NCBI GenBank assembly: GCA_021738105.1
Contig: JAIPCS010000055.1
Coordinates: 1-16,883, forward strand
Origin: Sulfuritalea sp.
Lineage (GTDB): Bacteria > Pseudomonadota > Gammaproteobacteria > Burkholderiales > Rhodocyclaceae
Direction: 5' to 3'
DNA length: 16,883 nt
Below the pieces are notes generated by a model. The model worked only from the letters and a program-made list of their open reading frames with translations. It had not been told where the DNA came from and did not search any database. Every line of letters begins with the position of its first letter. Positions within the stretch are counted from its first letter, which is position 1. Below, one piece after another: positions 6,573 through 13,949 of the stretch. A program made the translations under genes and the position numbers.

Positions 6573-8500
6573 TGTATTCACCGCTGGTTCCCGCCGAACC
6601 GGCGGCAGCCGGCGATGGCACACCGTTTTCTACACTCTATGACGATGTCTATCACACGGCACATGGCGGCCTGGGACAGGCCCGTCACGTATTCCTCGCC
6701 GGTAACGATCTGCCGCAACGCTGGACGGCCACCGACAACTTTGTCATTTGCGAAACCGGCTTCGGTCTCGGGCTGAATTTTCTGGCCACGTGGCAAGCGT
6801 GGCGCGAATCCGCGCCGACCGGCCGCTTGCATTTCATTTCGGTGGAAAAACATCCCTTTCGCCGCGACGATCTCGCAACGCTGCTGGAGCCCTACCCGGA
6901 ACTCGCCTCATTGACGAACGAACTGCTGCAGCAGTGGCCACCCCTGACACCGGGTTTCCATCGTCTGCATTTTGAAAAAGACCGGCTCGCACTGACGCTG
7001 CTGTTCGGCGACGCACAAGTGCTATTGCCGCAACTTGCAGCCCGCATCGATGCCGTCTATCTCGACGGCTTTGCGCCGTCAAAAAATCCCGAATTGTGGT
7101 CACCGGAGTTGCTAGCCGCAATTGCCCGGAATTGCCGGGCGGGTGCGACGCTGGCAACCTGGAGCGTGACCGGCGAACTGCGCCGCGCACTGGAACAGCT
7201 TGACTGGCTGGTTCAGCGTTGTCCCGGATTTTCCGGCAAGCGCGAAATGCTGCAGGGAAGCCGCCGTGAAGCCGTGTTGCCAGCGCCGACTTTTTCGGCA
7301 TCGTCCGCAAACAATGAGCATCGTGCCATCGTCATCGGAGCTGGATTGGCCGGCACGGCGATCAGCGAGCGGCTGGCCAGTCTGGGCTGGCGGATTGAAC
7401 TTTTCGAGCGCCATGCGGCCCCCGCACAGGAAGCCTCGGGCAACCCCGCAGGCATTCTTTTGCCGCACCTGGCAAAAGACGACGCATTGGCGGCTCGGCT
7501 CTCGCGCGCCTGTTTCCTGTACGCCTTGTGTCGCTTTGCCGAACTTGAAGGCATTCGCTGGTCACCCTGCGGTGTACTGCAGGTAGCGCGCGATTCGCAA
7601 CACGAAGCATTGCAACGCGCGACTGTGCAGCAGCTTCAATTGCCGGCCGACTTTCTATGCTTTCTCGAACGGGACACCGCTGCCACCCTGGTCGGATGGC
7701 CGGTAGTGCACGGTGGCTGGTGGTTTCCCGGAGGCGGCTGGGCCAACCCGGGCAGTGTCTGCAATGCCCTGCTGGCCGCCGCCGCCGGGAATATTCGGAC
7801 GCATTTCGGTACCGATGTAGCGTCTTTGCGTTCAACCGGGGATGGCTGGCAGATTTTTGACGCCGCCGGCACTGCCCTGGCAAACGCACCGCACGTCATC
7901 CTTGCCAACGCCTGCTCGGCCAATCGGCTGCTGCAAAAGAATCTGCCCTTGACACCCATTCGCGGCCAGATCAGTTGCCTGCCGAAGGATCAGGCGAAGA
8001 CGATCAATGCATCGCTGCGGCATGTGATCTGCCGCGCGGGTTATGTCACTCCGCCGCAAGCGGGCGTTGTCAGTGTCGGTGCCAGTTTTGATCGCGACGA
8101 TGCCGATCTGCGTATGCGCCCCGGCGACCATGACGGCAACATGCAGCGACTGGACGAGTTATTGCCGGGTGCCGCGCAGGGTGTCGACCTGACGCGTCTC
8201 GGCGGGCGAGTCGGTCTGCGTGCCGCAGCTCCCGATCGTTTACCGCTGATCGGAACACTGCCCGATACCTCGGCAAACGCCGGATCTGCCGCCACCCTCG
8301 ACAATCTGCCACGCATGAGCGGCTTGCATGCCCTGCTCGGACTTTCCGCGCGCGGTCTGGTTTGGGCACCCCTGGCAGCCGAACTGCTCGCCTGTCAGCT
8401 AAGTGGCGAGCCATTGCCGATAGAGCGGGAGCTGGTCGCGGCAGTGGATTCCGCGAGGTTTCATTTGCGCGCCCTGCGTCGCGGCACCGAGGCTTTGTAA
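6572..8500 (+). CDS. mnmC: Bifunctional tRNA wobble-uridine modification enzyme MnmC
   Basis: A 642-residue protein, close to E. coli MnmC. The N-terminal half is the SAM methyltransferase MnmC2: ETGFGLGLNF (61-70) is the SAM-binding loop and YLDGFAPSKNPELW (163-176) is a family signature. The C-terminal half is the FAD-dependent oxidoreductase MnmC1, with GAGLAG (256-261) as the dinucleotide motif. MnmC1 removes the carboxymethyl group of cmnm5(s2)U34 and MnmC2 then methylates nm5 to mnm5 in tRNA-Lys, -Glu, -Gln and some others. The start is GTG 6572, sharing the last base of the lysS stop TAG, so translation is probably coupled. Residues 234-241 (AVLPAPTF), in the linker between domains, come from an inserted copy of the dispersed repeat. 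Confidence 0.96.
   Translation: MYSPLVPAEPAAAGDGTPFSTLYDDVYHTAHGGLGQARHVFLAGNDLPQRWTATDNFVICETGFGLGLNFLATWQAWRESAPTGRLHFISVEKHPFRRDDLATLLEPYPELASLTNELLQQWPPLTPGFHRLHFEKDRLALTLLFGDAQVLLPQLAARIDAVYLDGFAPSKNPELWSPELLAAIARNCRAGATLATWSVTGELRRALEQLDWLVQRCPGFSGKREMLQGSRREAVLPAPTFSASSANNEHRAIVIGAGLAGTAISERLASLGWRIELFERHAAPAQEASGNPAGILLPHLAKDDALAARLSRACFLYALCRFAELEGIRWSPCGVLQVARDSQHEALQRATVQQLQLPADFLCFLERDTAATLVGWPVVHGGWWFPGGGWANPGSVCNALLAAAAGNIRTHFGTDVASLRSTGDGWQIFDAAGTALANAPHVILANACSANRLLQKNLPLTPIRGQISCLPKDQAKTINASLRHVICRAGYVTPPQAGVVSVGASFDRDDADLRMRPGDHDGNMQRLDELLPGAAQGVDLTRLGGRVGLRAAAPDRLPLIGTLPDTSANAGSAATLDNLPRMSGLHALLGLSARGLVWAPLAAELLACQLSGEPLPIERELVAAVDSARFHLRALRRGTEAL
7271..7294 (-). repeat. 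Dispersed repeat inside mnmC, copy 4
   Basis: Plus strand GCCGTGTTGCCAGC then GCCGACTTTT. It is in reading phase 0 of mnmC and encodes AVLPAPTF (residues 234-241), between the methyltransferase and FAD domains. Relative to the intergenic copies it has TGTTGCC where TACCGCC is usual, and the core is intact. Confidence 0.85.
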
Positions 8501-8586
8501 CAGATGTAACAGCGGATTGCACGCGTCCCTGTTCACCCCGGCGGCACGTTAATGTACTCACACGCACTACACACAAGGAGTACATC

Positions 8587-9321
8587 ATGGAAGCAAACCA
8601 CGCTGGCCCAATTGCCCGTTCGCCCTCACCTACCCACCCGCTGCTGCTTGCGGCGGCGGCTTCGGTCACCGTGCTCAGTCTGGCCGGCGCCGCTACCTTG
8701 GCGGGATGGCTGCCCGGTCCCGGTTCCGCAACGGTCAACCCGCCAGCACAGGTCCTGGCCGCCCTGCCACCCACGGCTATCGCGCCGTCAGTCGCCCTGC
8801 CAGCGCCGGTTGCTCCCCAGAAAAAGACCAAGCCCGCCGCCAGGCCGATCAAACGTGAAACGGTAGCCGTTCAACGAACGGTACCGGAAGCGCAGGAACC
8901 GAGGGCTGCCGTGTCACCAGCGCCGACTTTTGTGTCAGCAAAACCGGTACCCCCGATTTGTCGCGATTGCGGCGTGGTCGAGGCCGTGCATGAAGTGCTT
9001 GTTCAGCCCAAAGGCAGTGGCGGCGGTGCCGTCGCCGGCGGCGTGGTGGGCGGCATTCTCGGTAACCAGATTGGTAAGGGCGCTACACGCGACATCGCCA
9101 CGATCATCGGTGCAGTGGGCGGTGCTTTTGCCGGCAATCACATCGAAAAATCGAGCAAGGAAAGCAAACGCTACGATGTGGTCGTACGTTTCGAGGATGG
9201 CAGCAACCGGACGTTCAGCAGTGAATCACGGCCTGACTGGCAGAGCGGTGATCGCGTCAGGCTTCAGAACGGCCAGTTGACCAATGCCGGTGGCAACGCC
9301 GGCAGCAATGTTGCAATCTGA
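8587..9321 (+). CDS. Glycine-zipper 2TM-type membrane protein (SlyB/17-kDa antigen-like)
   Basis: A 244-residue protein. A single hydrophobic segment is at about 18-41 (LLLAAAASVTVLSLAGAA). A Pro/Ala-rich linker follows at 42-125. The glycine-zipper region is at 146-186 (GGAVAGGVVGGILGNQIGKG, then IIGAVGGAFAGNHIEK). A short beta region follows (RYDVVVRFEDGSNRTF, GDRVRLQNGQL). Glycine-zipper 2TM domains (Rick_17kDa_Anti family) insert in membranes, usually with an envelope-structure role. The ATG at 8587 has AAGGAG 8 bases before it. Residues 108-115 (AVSPAPTF) are encoded by a copy of the dispersed repeat. The last 19 codons overlap the convergent M48-like gene, so its tail (NAGGNAGSNVAI) may be a recent extension. 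Confidence 0.85.
   Translation: MEANHAGPIARSPSPTHPLLLAAAASVTVLSLAGAATLAGWLPGPGSATVNPPAQVLAALPPTAIAPSVALPAPVAPQKKTKPAARPIKRETVAVQRTVPEAQEPRAAVSPAPTFVSAKPVPPICRDCGVVEAVHEVLVQPKGSGGGAVAGGVVGGILGNQIGKGATRDIATIIGAVGGAFAGNHIEKSSKESKRYDVVVRFEDGSNRTFSSESRPDWQSGDRVRLQNGQLTNAGGNAGSNVAI
8908..8931 (-). repeat. Dispersed repeat inside the glycine-zipper gene, copy 5
   Basis: Plus strand GCCGTGTCACCAGC then GCCGACTTTT. It lies in phase 0 of the 8587 gene and encodes AVSPAPTF (residues 108-115), in the linker before the CRDCG motif. Orientation and phase are the same as in mnmC. Confidence 0.85.
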
Positions 9322-10181
9322 CCCAGAGATTCTGTTGCCGGCTCGTCCTGCAGAACGGGTCCTTGCATTGCGCTAGCAACTCGCAAGCCTGATTCGCGCA
9401 GTTCTTCCATCCAGTCTGATTCTTCTGGCGCGCGGGGAGGCAGCGCTTCCAGTTGATCGGCAACATCGCGGCCGTTCCAGCCCGCCGCTGCCAGCAGTTT
9501 CATTGCCATTACCTCGGCCTCCTGCATCTGCTGCGGGCGGTCGCTGGCGCGCAGTGCGCGTGCGCTCGCAAATGATGCGGCAGATGTCACTGCGGTGGTG
9601 GTCAATGCCGAACTCGCGGCACTCGTGGCGGCGTTACTGGAAAGAGCTCCGACTCCACGCACGATATTGAGTGCAGGAAACAGTATCTGGGTCGCGATTG
9701 CTACCAGAATACCGGTGGCGACATTCTCGTCATGATGGCCGGCGATGACATGGCTCATTTCCCGCGCCAGCACAAAAGCCAGTGCGGCATCGCTCGGGTC
9801 GAGATACTGCAGACCGCGATACAACACCACGGTGCCGCCGGCACTGGAGGCTGATCCCGTTTCCGCCTTGTCAGCCACAATGAAGTCGAAGCGCGGAAAG
9901 CGTGATTGAAGATCAGCGTGTTGCTGATACGCCGCATCGGCAAGGCGTTGTCCGAGCGCAAGAATTCGCTGATTAAACGCCCTGTCGGCAGCGCAATTCG
10001 CTTTTACGCAGACAGGAGCATCTTCCACCGTGACCAGTTGCAGGCGCATGTCGAGCTCGGAGTAAACCGCGCTGAACCCCTGCAATGCCGACGGCGCGAG
10101 CAATTGCGACCGCCCTTCGGGCGAAGTCGCGCAAGCGGTCACAAAAAAAACCAGAAACAAAGGCAAGAGGAAAGCCGGCAT
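9264..10181 (-). CDS. M48-family-like peptidase lipoprotein with altered zinc motif
   Basis: A 305-residue protein. A lipoprotein signal ends in FVTAC, with C17 as the lipid site, so it should be membrane-anchored in the envelope. The core resembles M48 metalloproteases: LAREMSHVIAGHHDENVAT (138-156) occupies the place of HExxH, and QEAEVMAMKLLAAAGW (220-235) matches the downstream glutamate motif. However, the first histidine of HExxH is Arg (R140-E141-M142-S143-H144), so the normal zinc site is incomplete. An Ala/Ser/Thr-rich helical insertion (about 174-212) separates the motifs. The ATG at 10179-10181 is preferred to an in-frame TTG at 10217. It lies 42 bp after gltX on the same strand. 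Its last 58 bp overlap the end of the convergent glycine-zipper gene. Confidence 0.82.
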   Translation of the reverse strand: MPAFLLPLFLVFFVTACATSPEGRSQLLAPSALQGFSAVYSELDMRLQLVTVEDAPVCVKANCAADRAFNQRILALGQRLADAAYQQHADLQSRFPRFDFIVADKAETGSASSAGGTVVLYRGLQYLDPSDAALAFVLAREMSHVIAGHHDENVATGILVAIATQILFPALNIVRGVGALSSNAATSAASSALTTTAVTSAASFASARALRASDRPQQMQEAEVMAMKLLAAAGWNGRDVADQLEALPPRAPEESDWMEELRESGLRVASAMQGPVLQDEPATESLGQIATLLPALPPALVNWPF

Positions 10182-10223
10182 GAGCGCCACTTTCCACCCT
10201 GGGAAACCGCTTGTCAAGCCGCG

Positions 10224-11621
10224 TCAGCCGGGCAACACAGCGGACAAGCGCGTCAGCACACGTTCCCGCCCCATGATTTCCAGCACGGCATCGATCGAAG
10301 GCGACTGCGGCAAACCCAGTAGCGCCACGCGCAACGGGATCGCCAGCTGCGGCATTTTCAGTCCCGTCTCGGCAGCGGCCAGCTTGACGGTCTTGCCCAG
10401 CTCGCTTGCCTGCCAGTCGCAAGCGGCCAGATGCCCATGCAAAGTTCGCAGGCCATTGAGTGCAGCCTCGGTCAGGTGCTGAGTGCGCATCTCGTCCGTC
10501 GGGTGCGGCGCGACAAAGAAAGGATGAATCGCATCGGCCAGTTCGTTCAGATTACCGGCGCGCTCCCGGTAAAGCACGGCAAGCGCCGCCACGTCGGGAC
10601 CGCCAGCGACATCCACTCCCTGGCGCGCCAGACGCCGCGTTACCTCGCCGGCCAGTCGCTGCGGATCGGCCAGCTTCAGGTAGTGCGCGTTCAGCCAGTT
10701 CAGCTTTCCGGTATTGAACTGCGCCGCCGACGCTGTGATGTGGTCGAGGTCGAACCACTGCACAAACTGCTCCATGTTGAACACTTCCTCGTCGCCGTGC
10801 GACCAGCCCAACCGCGCCAGATAATTGAGCACCGCCTCCGGCAGATAACCCTCCTCGTCGTATTGCATCACCGATACGGCGCCATGCCGTTTGGACAACT
10901 TTTGTCCATCGTCGCCGAGGATCATCGACAAATGAGCGTATTGAGGAATCGGGGCGCCCAGCGCCTGCAAAAGATTGATCTGCCGAGGCGTATTGTTCAC
11001 ATGGTCGTCGCCACGAATCACGTGGGTGATCGCCATGTCGCGATCATCGACCACGACGCAGAAGTTGTAGGTCGGCGTACCGTCGGCCCGCGCGATGATG
11101 AAATCATCCAACTCGCCATTGGCAAACTCGATGCGCCCCTTGACCTCGTCGTCCCAGGCCACGACGCCATCTTTTGGGTTCCGGAAACGCACTACCGGTG
11201 CCACACCGGCAGGTGGCGGCGGCAGGTGCTTATCCGGCTCGGGACGCCAGCGACCGTCATACCGGGGCTTTTCCGTTCGCGATTCCTGCTCTGCACGCAG
11301 TGCATCAAGCTCTTCTTTCGACATATAGCAGTAATAGGCGCTGCCCGCCGCGAGCATTTCGGCAATCACTTCGCCGTAGCGAGTCATGCGTTGCATCTGG
11401 TAATAGGGACCTTCGTCATGCGCCAGCCCCAGCCATTGCATGCCGTCAAGAATCGCCTGCACTGCTTCCGGCGTGGAACGCGCCACATCGGTATCCTCAA
11501 CGCGCAGGATGAAAGTTCCACCATGGCGCCGTGCATACGCCCATGAAAAAAGCGCGGTGCGAGCGCCGCCAATGTGTAGAAATCCAGTCGGGCTGGGAGC
11601 AAATCGAGTGCGAACGGTCAT
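10224..11621 (-). CDS. gltX: Glutamyl-tRNA synthetase
   Basis: A 465-residue class I synthetase of usual GluRS length, charging tRNA-Glu with glutamate. The HIGH motif is HIGG at residues 16-19 ([15 protein letters not shown]). The KMSKS-type motif is KLSKR at 241-245 ([15 protein letters not shown]). The substrate-binding VEDTD is near 41-45, and [12 protein letters not shown] lies near 203-214. Only C98 of the four zinc-site residues of E. coli GluRS is present, so it is a zinc-free form. The ATG at 11619-11621 has no strong Shine-Dalgarno sequence. The gene is divergent from tRNA-Val, 97 bp away; E. coli gltX likewise neighbours a valine tRNA operon. Confidence 0.98.
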   Translation of the reverse strand: MTVRTRFAPSPTGFLHIGGARTALFSWAYARRHGGTFILRVEDTDVARSTPEAVQAILDGMQWLGLAHDEGPYYQMQRMTRYGEVIAEMLAAGSAYYCYMSKEELDALRAEQESRTEKPRYDGRWRPEPDKHLPPPPAGVAPVVRFRNPKDGVVAWDDEVKGRIEFANGELDDFIIARADGTPTYNFCVVVDDRDMAITHVIRGDDHVNNTPRQINLLQALGAPIPQYAHLSMILGDDGQKLSKRHGAVSVMQYDEEGYLPEAVLNYLARLGWSHGDEEVFNMEQFVQWFDLDHITASAAQFNTGKLNWLNAHYLKLADPQRLAGEVTRRLARQGVDVAGGPDVAALAVLYRERAGNLNELADAIHPFFVAPHPTDEMRTQHLTEAALNGLRTLHGHLAACDWQASELGKTVKLAAAETGLKMPQLAIPLRVALLGLPQSPSIDAVLEIMGRERVLTRLSAVLPG

Positions 11622-11673
11622 GTGAATTAACTGCCGGGGAAAGCGCCAATTTTACGCCACGCGCCGGACCGGA

Positions 11674-11703
11674 TTGACCGTGATCGGTGCTTTGTGGTCT
11701 AAT
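11674..11703 (+). promoter_or_regulatory. Promoter of tRNA-Val
   Basis: TTGACC (11674-11679) and TCTAAT (11698-11703) are separated by 18 bp, a good sigma-70 match. A GC-rich discriminator (GCGCGCC, 11704-11710) follows, typical of stable-RNA promoters under stringent control. Transcription would start about 8 bp before the mature tRNA. Confidence 0.7.
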
Positions 11704-11718
11704 GCGCGCCTCTTTCGC

Positions 11719-11793
11719 GGGCGGTTAACTCAGCGGTAGAGTGCCACCTTCACACGGTGGAAGCCACTGGTTCGATCCCAGTACCGCCCACCA
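11719..11793 (+). tRNA. tRNA-Val, anticodon CAC
   Basis: A full cloverleaf can be folded: acceptor GGGCGGT with ACCGCCC, D stem ACTC with GAGT, anticodon stem CCACC with GGTGG and loop TTCACAC, T arm ACTGG-TTCGATC-CCAGT. CCA is encoded at 11791-11793. The anticodon CAC (11751-11753) reads GUG. A terminator follows 6 bp later, so it is a single-tRNA unit. Confidence 0.96.
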
Positions 11794-11798
11794 ATTTC

Positions 11799-11830
11799 AA
11801 AGGGATCAGAGCGACACCTGATCCCTTTTT
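11799..11830 (+). terminator. Rho-independent terminator of tRNA-Val
   Basis: Perfect 11-bp stem AAAGGGATCAG (11799-11809) with CTGATCCCTTT (11818-11828), an 8-nt loop AGCGACAC, ending in a run of five T (11826-11830) partly within the stem. The short upstream A run makes it possibly bidirectional. Confidence 0.9.
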
Positions 11831-11855
11831 CATTTTCGCCGGTTCACCGATTATG

Positions 11856-11878
11856 AAAGTCGGCGCTGGCGGCACGGC
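11856..11878 (+). repeat. Dispersed repeat, copy 6
   Basis: AAAGTCGGCGCTGGC followed by GGCACGGC. It lies 26 bp beyond the tRNA-Val terminator, at the left edge of the accessory region. Confidence 0.9.
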
Positions 11879-12126
11879 GATGAAGCCGATGCCCGAGACC
11901 ATCGTCCGGACCCGATCGACGGCGCCGACCCGGCAGAGAAAGAACCCGCCGAGCGCCAGCATGTCGGGCAGCGGCAGGATCGACGTGAGGAAAAGGCCAT
12001 GGCGGTCCTTGTTGGGATCGGGGAGCGTGCCGTTCGGGGTGGATTCCAGTCGCAGGCGCAAAGTTTGTCGTTGCTGACGGAGAAGGCGCCCGACATTGCC
12101 GGTGTGGCGCTGAACCGCAAGCCGGC

Positions 12127-12156
12127 TTGCACGCACAACGTCACCAGAGATATACC
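12127..12156 (+). promoter_or_regulatory. Candidate promoter of the PemK-type toxin-antitoxin pair
   Basis: TTGCAC (12127-12132) and TATACC (12151-12156) are 18 bp apart. The -10 region lies in an AT-rich patch with ATATACCGAATATAT, an imperfect palindrome (12150-12164) that could be the operator for autoregulation. This local AT-richness is unlike the flanks. Confidence 0.45.
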
Positions 12157-12183
12157 GAATATATACGTTACAAGGAGCGCGCC

Positions 12184-12447
12184 ATGAGTAATTTGCTTCT
12201 CAAATTCAAATCCAGGGATTCTTCGTATGGGGTGACGCGGGAAACCCTGAAGGCGCTGGCTGAGGAAATGGATGTGAGCGAGACGACGGTGGTGCATCTG
12301 GCCATCTCGCGATTCGCCAGGGAAGTGCTCCCCGCCTACGAAATGGATGATGGCCCGCTCACCGCGGCGGACATCAAACGCGTGCGCAAGGCGGCGCAGC
12401 CCATGCTGCCCAAGGGGAAGGTGCTCAACAAGCGGTCTCTTCTGTAA
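12184..12447 (+). CDS. Antitoxin of a PemK/MazF-type pair (probable ribbon-helix-helix type)
   Basis: An 87-residue protein starting MSNLLLKFKSRDSSYGVTRE, with LAEEMDVSETTVVHLAISRF as a helix-turn-helix-like or ribbon-helix-helix segment (about 23-42). The C-terminal part (KRVRKAAQPMLPKGKVLNKR) is basic. The ATG at 12184 has AAGGAG 8 bases upstream. It stands 9 bp before a PemK/MazF toxin, in the usual antitoxin-first order. Role is inferred mainly from that position and size; I do not recognise the exact antitoxin family. Confidence 0.75.
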   Translation: MSNLLLKFKSRDSSYGVTRETLKALAEEMDVSETTVVHLAISRFAREVLPAYEMDDGPLTAADIKRVRKAAQPMLPKGKVLNKRSLL

Positions 12448-12456
12448 GGGGCGACC

Positions 12457-12855
12457 ATGTGGGAGCCACCTGACCCCGGCGATATTGTCTGGTGCCGTTT
12501 CCCGCAAAGGCCCCGTGACCTTCCCGGCCCCAAGCCGCGCCCCGCCCTGGTTGTTGCTGTAACGGGACATGAAGATGGAACGACGGTAACAGTGGTGTAT
12601 GGAAGCTCGCAAAAGCTGGACAGGCTGGCCACCGGCGAGTTTGCCATCCAGAAAGCGGAGAACAAGACCGCTTGCGAACTGGCAGGGCTGTCATATGACA
12701 CGAAGTTCGATCTGCGCAACAAGGTCGAGCTACCGTGGAATAACAGCTTTGTTGCCGTGCCGCCAAATCCGGCCCATGGCCAAACGCCGAAGCTCGGAAG
12801 TTTGCACATCGGCATGACGCGCACCCTTCAGGCCGCAGTGAAGGCCATCAGATAA
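12457..12855 (+). CDS. PemK/MazF-family endoribonuclease toxin
   Basis: A 132-residue protein of usual MazF/PemK size. The signature start is visible: PDPGDIVWCRFP (6-16) followed by PGPKPRPALVV (23-33), the beta-strand and arginine region of the PemK/CcdB fold. Toxins of this family cut mRNA at short sequences, in some cases also rRNA or tRNA, and are held inactive by the partner antitoxin. AAGGGG stands 7 bases before the ATG at 12457, and the antitoxin stop is 9 bp upstream. Residues 100-105 (AVPPNP) resemble the peptide coded by the dispersed repeat. No terminator with a T run follows; a 16-bp palindrome lies 40 bp downstream. Confidence 0.85.
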   Translation: MWEPPDPGDIVWCRFPQRPRDLPGPKPRPALVVAVTGHEDGTTVTVVYGSSQKLDRLATGEFAIQKAENKTACELAGLSYDTKFDLRNKVELPWNNSFVAVPPNPAHGQTPKLGSLHIGMTRTLQAAVKAIR

Positions 12856-12895
12856 TCGGGCTGCGTGGTCTTTATCTGCTGGTTGTCGATCGCAC

Positions 12896-12911
12896 GGTAT
12901 CTGCAGATACC
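12896..12911. other. Perfect 16-bp palindrome downstream of the PemK-type toxin
   Basis: GGTATCTGCAGATACC reads the same on both strands. As RNA it would form a 6-bp stem with a TGCA loop, but no T run follows, so it is not a typical terminator. It could be a protein-binding or recombination site. Confidence 0.5.
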
Positions 12912-12968
12912 ACGGCGCTTTGCCTGGTTGCCATAGTCGGTTGCCTTATGGAGAGATCATTAGCCGCT

Positions 12969-12992
12969 AAAAGTCGGCGCTGGCGACACGGC
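12969..12992 (+). repeat. Dispersed repeat, copy 7
   Basis: AAAAGTCGGCGCTGGC followed by GACACGGC. It ends 6 bp before the stop of the 12999-13925 gene. With copy 8 (14748) it brackets the two-gene minus-strand unit in direct orientation. Confidence 0.9.
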
Positions 12993-12998
12993 GAGGAT

Positions 12999-13925
12999 TC
13001 AGAGAGACGCGAGGGCGTTTGCGTCCAGTACTTCAAACTCGCATTTCGGAATTTTCACGACGGCCGAATTACCGCCTGTCATGCCGCGTCCGCCCTGCTG
13101 CTGTACCCACGAAGCGAATTGCGCAAGCCGGTCGAAGGTGATGTAGCGCCACGCTACCAACTCGCGCGCTTCGGGATCGGCGATTTCGCGCACGACGAAC
13201 AGTGAATGCAGATTTCCCCGCTTCGCCGCGTAATGTGCCAGCTTCACAAATGGCCCAACATCGAGCCCAAAATACTCACCGAGTCTTGCGTCGTTACCGC
13301 GGGTCTTTTCCTTAATTTCCAGCGGGTAGGTGTACTGCCTGCCCCAGAAAATCCCATCCACGTCCGACATTTCCGAAATGTATCGGCCGCTCAGTGCGAC
13401 TCGCAGATGTTCCTTGGAAAATTCCTCCGGGACATAGGCGTCCGGCACGATGGAAACATCGGTGTTGTAGCGCAGGAAGTTGTAACGCTGTCCGCGCCGC
13501 TGAAAGCTCGCCAGTTCGCCGGGAAACTCGCGATAGGCGTCTTCCCACGGAATGCCAAGCTCCTTCGCGCGCCACGTCATGCCGATGCTGTCATTCGCAA
13601 CGGCTAACGACGGAATGCAAAAGTAACTCTGGATGCCAAGCTGCCGGAAGGTGGAACAAATCGTATGCAGGCCGATCGGCGGGTTCGGCAATACTCGGGT
13701 TGGGCTGTAGTCGATTCCGGGTTCCACGATCTGGGGAAAGACGACAATCGCGTGATGTCCGAAGTTGCCGGGGCCAGTGCTGCGGGCGATCAATCCCGTG
13801 GACGAGAGGCAGGAGCCGTAACCAGCAGTAGCTACAGCCTCACGAAACTCTATTCTCGCCATCATGTGCTGTTGATCTCGGCAGCAGGTTGAGAGATAGG
13901 AACGCATTGCTTCAAAAGAAATCAT
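12999..13925 (-). CDS. Putative PD-(D/E)XK nuclease-like protein
   Basis: A 308-residue protein. The central part has D190 in SDVDGIFWG and E203-I-K205 in YPLEIKEK, a D-x12-ExK spacing typical of PD-(D/E)XK endonuclease cores. Flanking strands and helices (SYFCIPSLAVAN upstream, LHSLFVVREIADPEAR downstream) fit that fold. The region before (86-170) may bind substrate. The ATG at 13923-13925 follows a GGGGGAGGG stretch by 11 bases; a later pair of ATGs (residues 21-22) is an alternative. It follows the 151-aa gene by 24 bp on the same strand. Base composition is less GC-biased than in the core genes, suggesting transfer. The nuclease role is an inference from motif spacing; it could be restriction-like or defence-related. 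Confidence 0.7.
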   Translation of the reverse strand: MISFEAMRSYLSTCCRDQQHMMARIEFREAVATAGYGSCLSSTGLIARSTGPGNFGHHAIVVFPQIVEPGIDYSPTRVLPNPPIGLHTICSTFRQLGIQSYFCIPSLAVANDSIGMTWRAKELGIPWEDAYREFPGELASFQRRGQRYNFLRYNTDVSIVPDAYVPEEFSKEHLRVALSGRYISEMSDVDGIFWGRQYTYPLEIKEKTRGNDARLGEYFGLDVGPFVKLAHYAAKRGNLHSLFVVREIADPEARELVAWRYITFDRLAQFASWVQQQGGRGMTGGNSAVVKIPKCEFEVLDANALASL

Positions 13926-13949
13926 TTGTGGTAATGCCCTCCCCCTCGC

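Larger units (their letters stand above)
11831..12183. other. Stretch after tRNA-Val with repeat copy and possible decayed coding sequence
   Basis: It contains dispersed repeat copy 6 (11856-11878) and the promoter region of the toxin-antitoxin pair at its right end. Between them (about 11880-12110) the minus strand shows strongly G/C-biased third positions in a frame reading LPDPNKDRHGLF and LPLPDMLALGGF. A different frame looks coding further upstream (AMSGAFSVSNDKLC). No intact gene exists; a frameshifted remnant is possible but not proven. Confidence 0.4.

Noticed and set aside
5025..6623. 532-codon open frame antisense to lysS
   Set aside because: It is the mirror of a highly conserved GC-rich gene; lysS explains the region fully.
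8794..8813. CCTGCCAGCGCCGGTT in the glycine-zipper gene looks like another repeat copy
   Set aside because: Only the central CCAGCGCCG matches; the ends disagree. It lies in a Pro/Ala-rich linker (LPAPVAP) where such codons are expected.
10431..11546. 371-codon open frame antisense to gltX
   Set aside because: Shadow of gltX; no independent start signal or recognisable domain.
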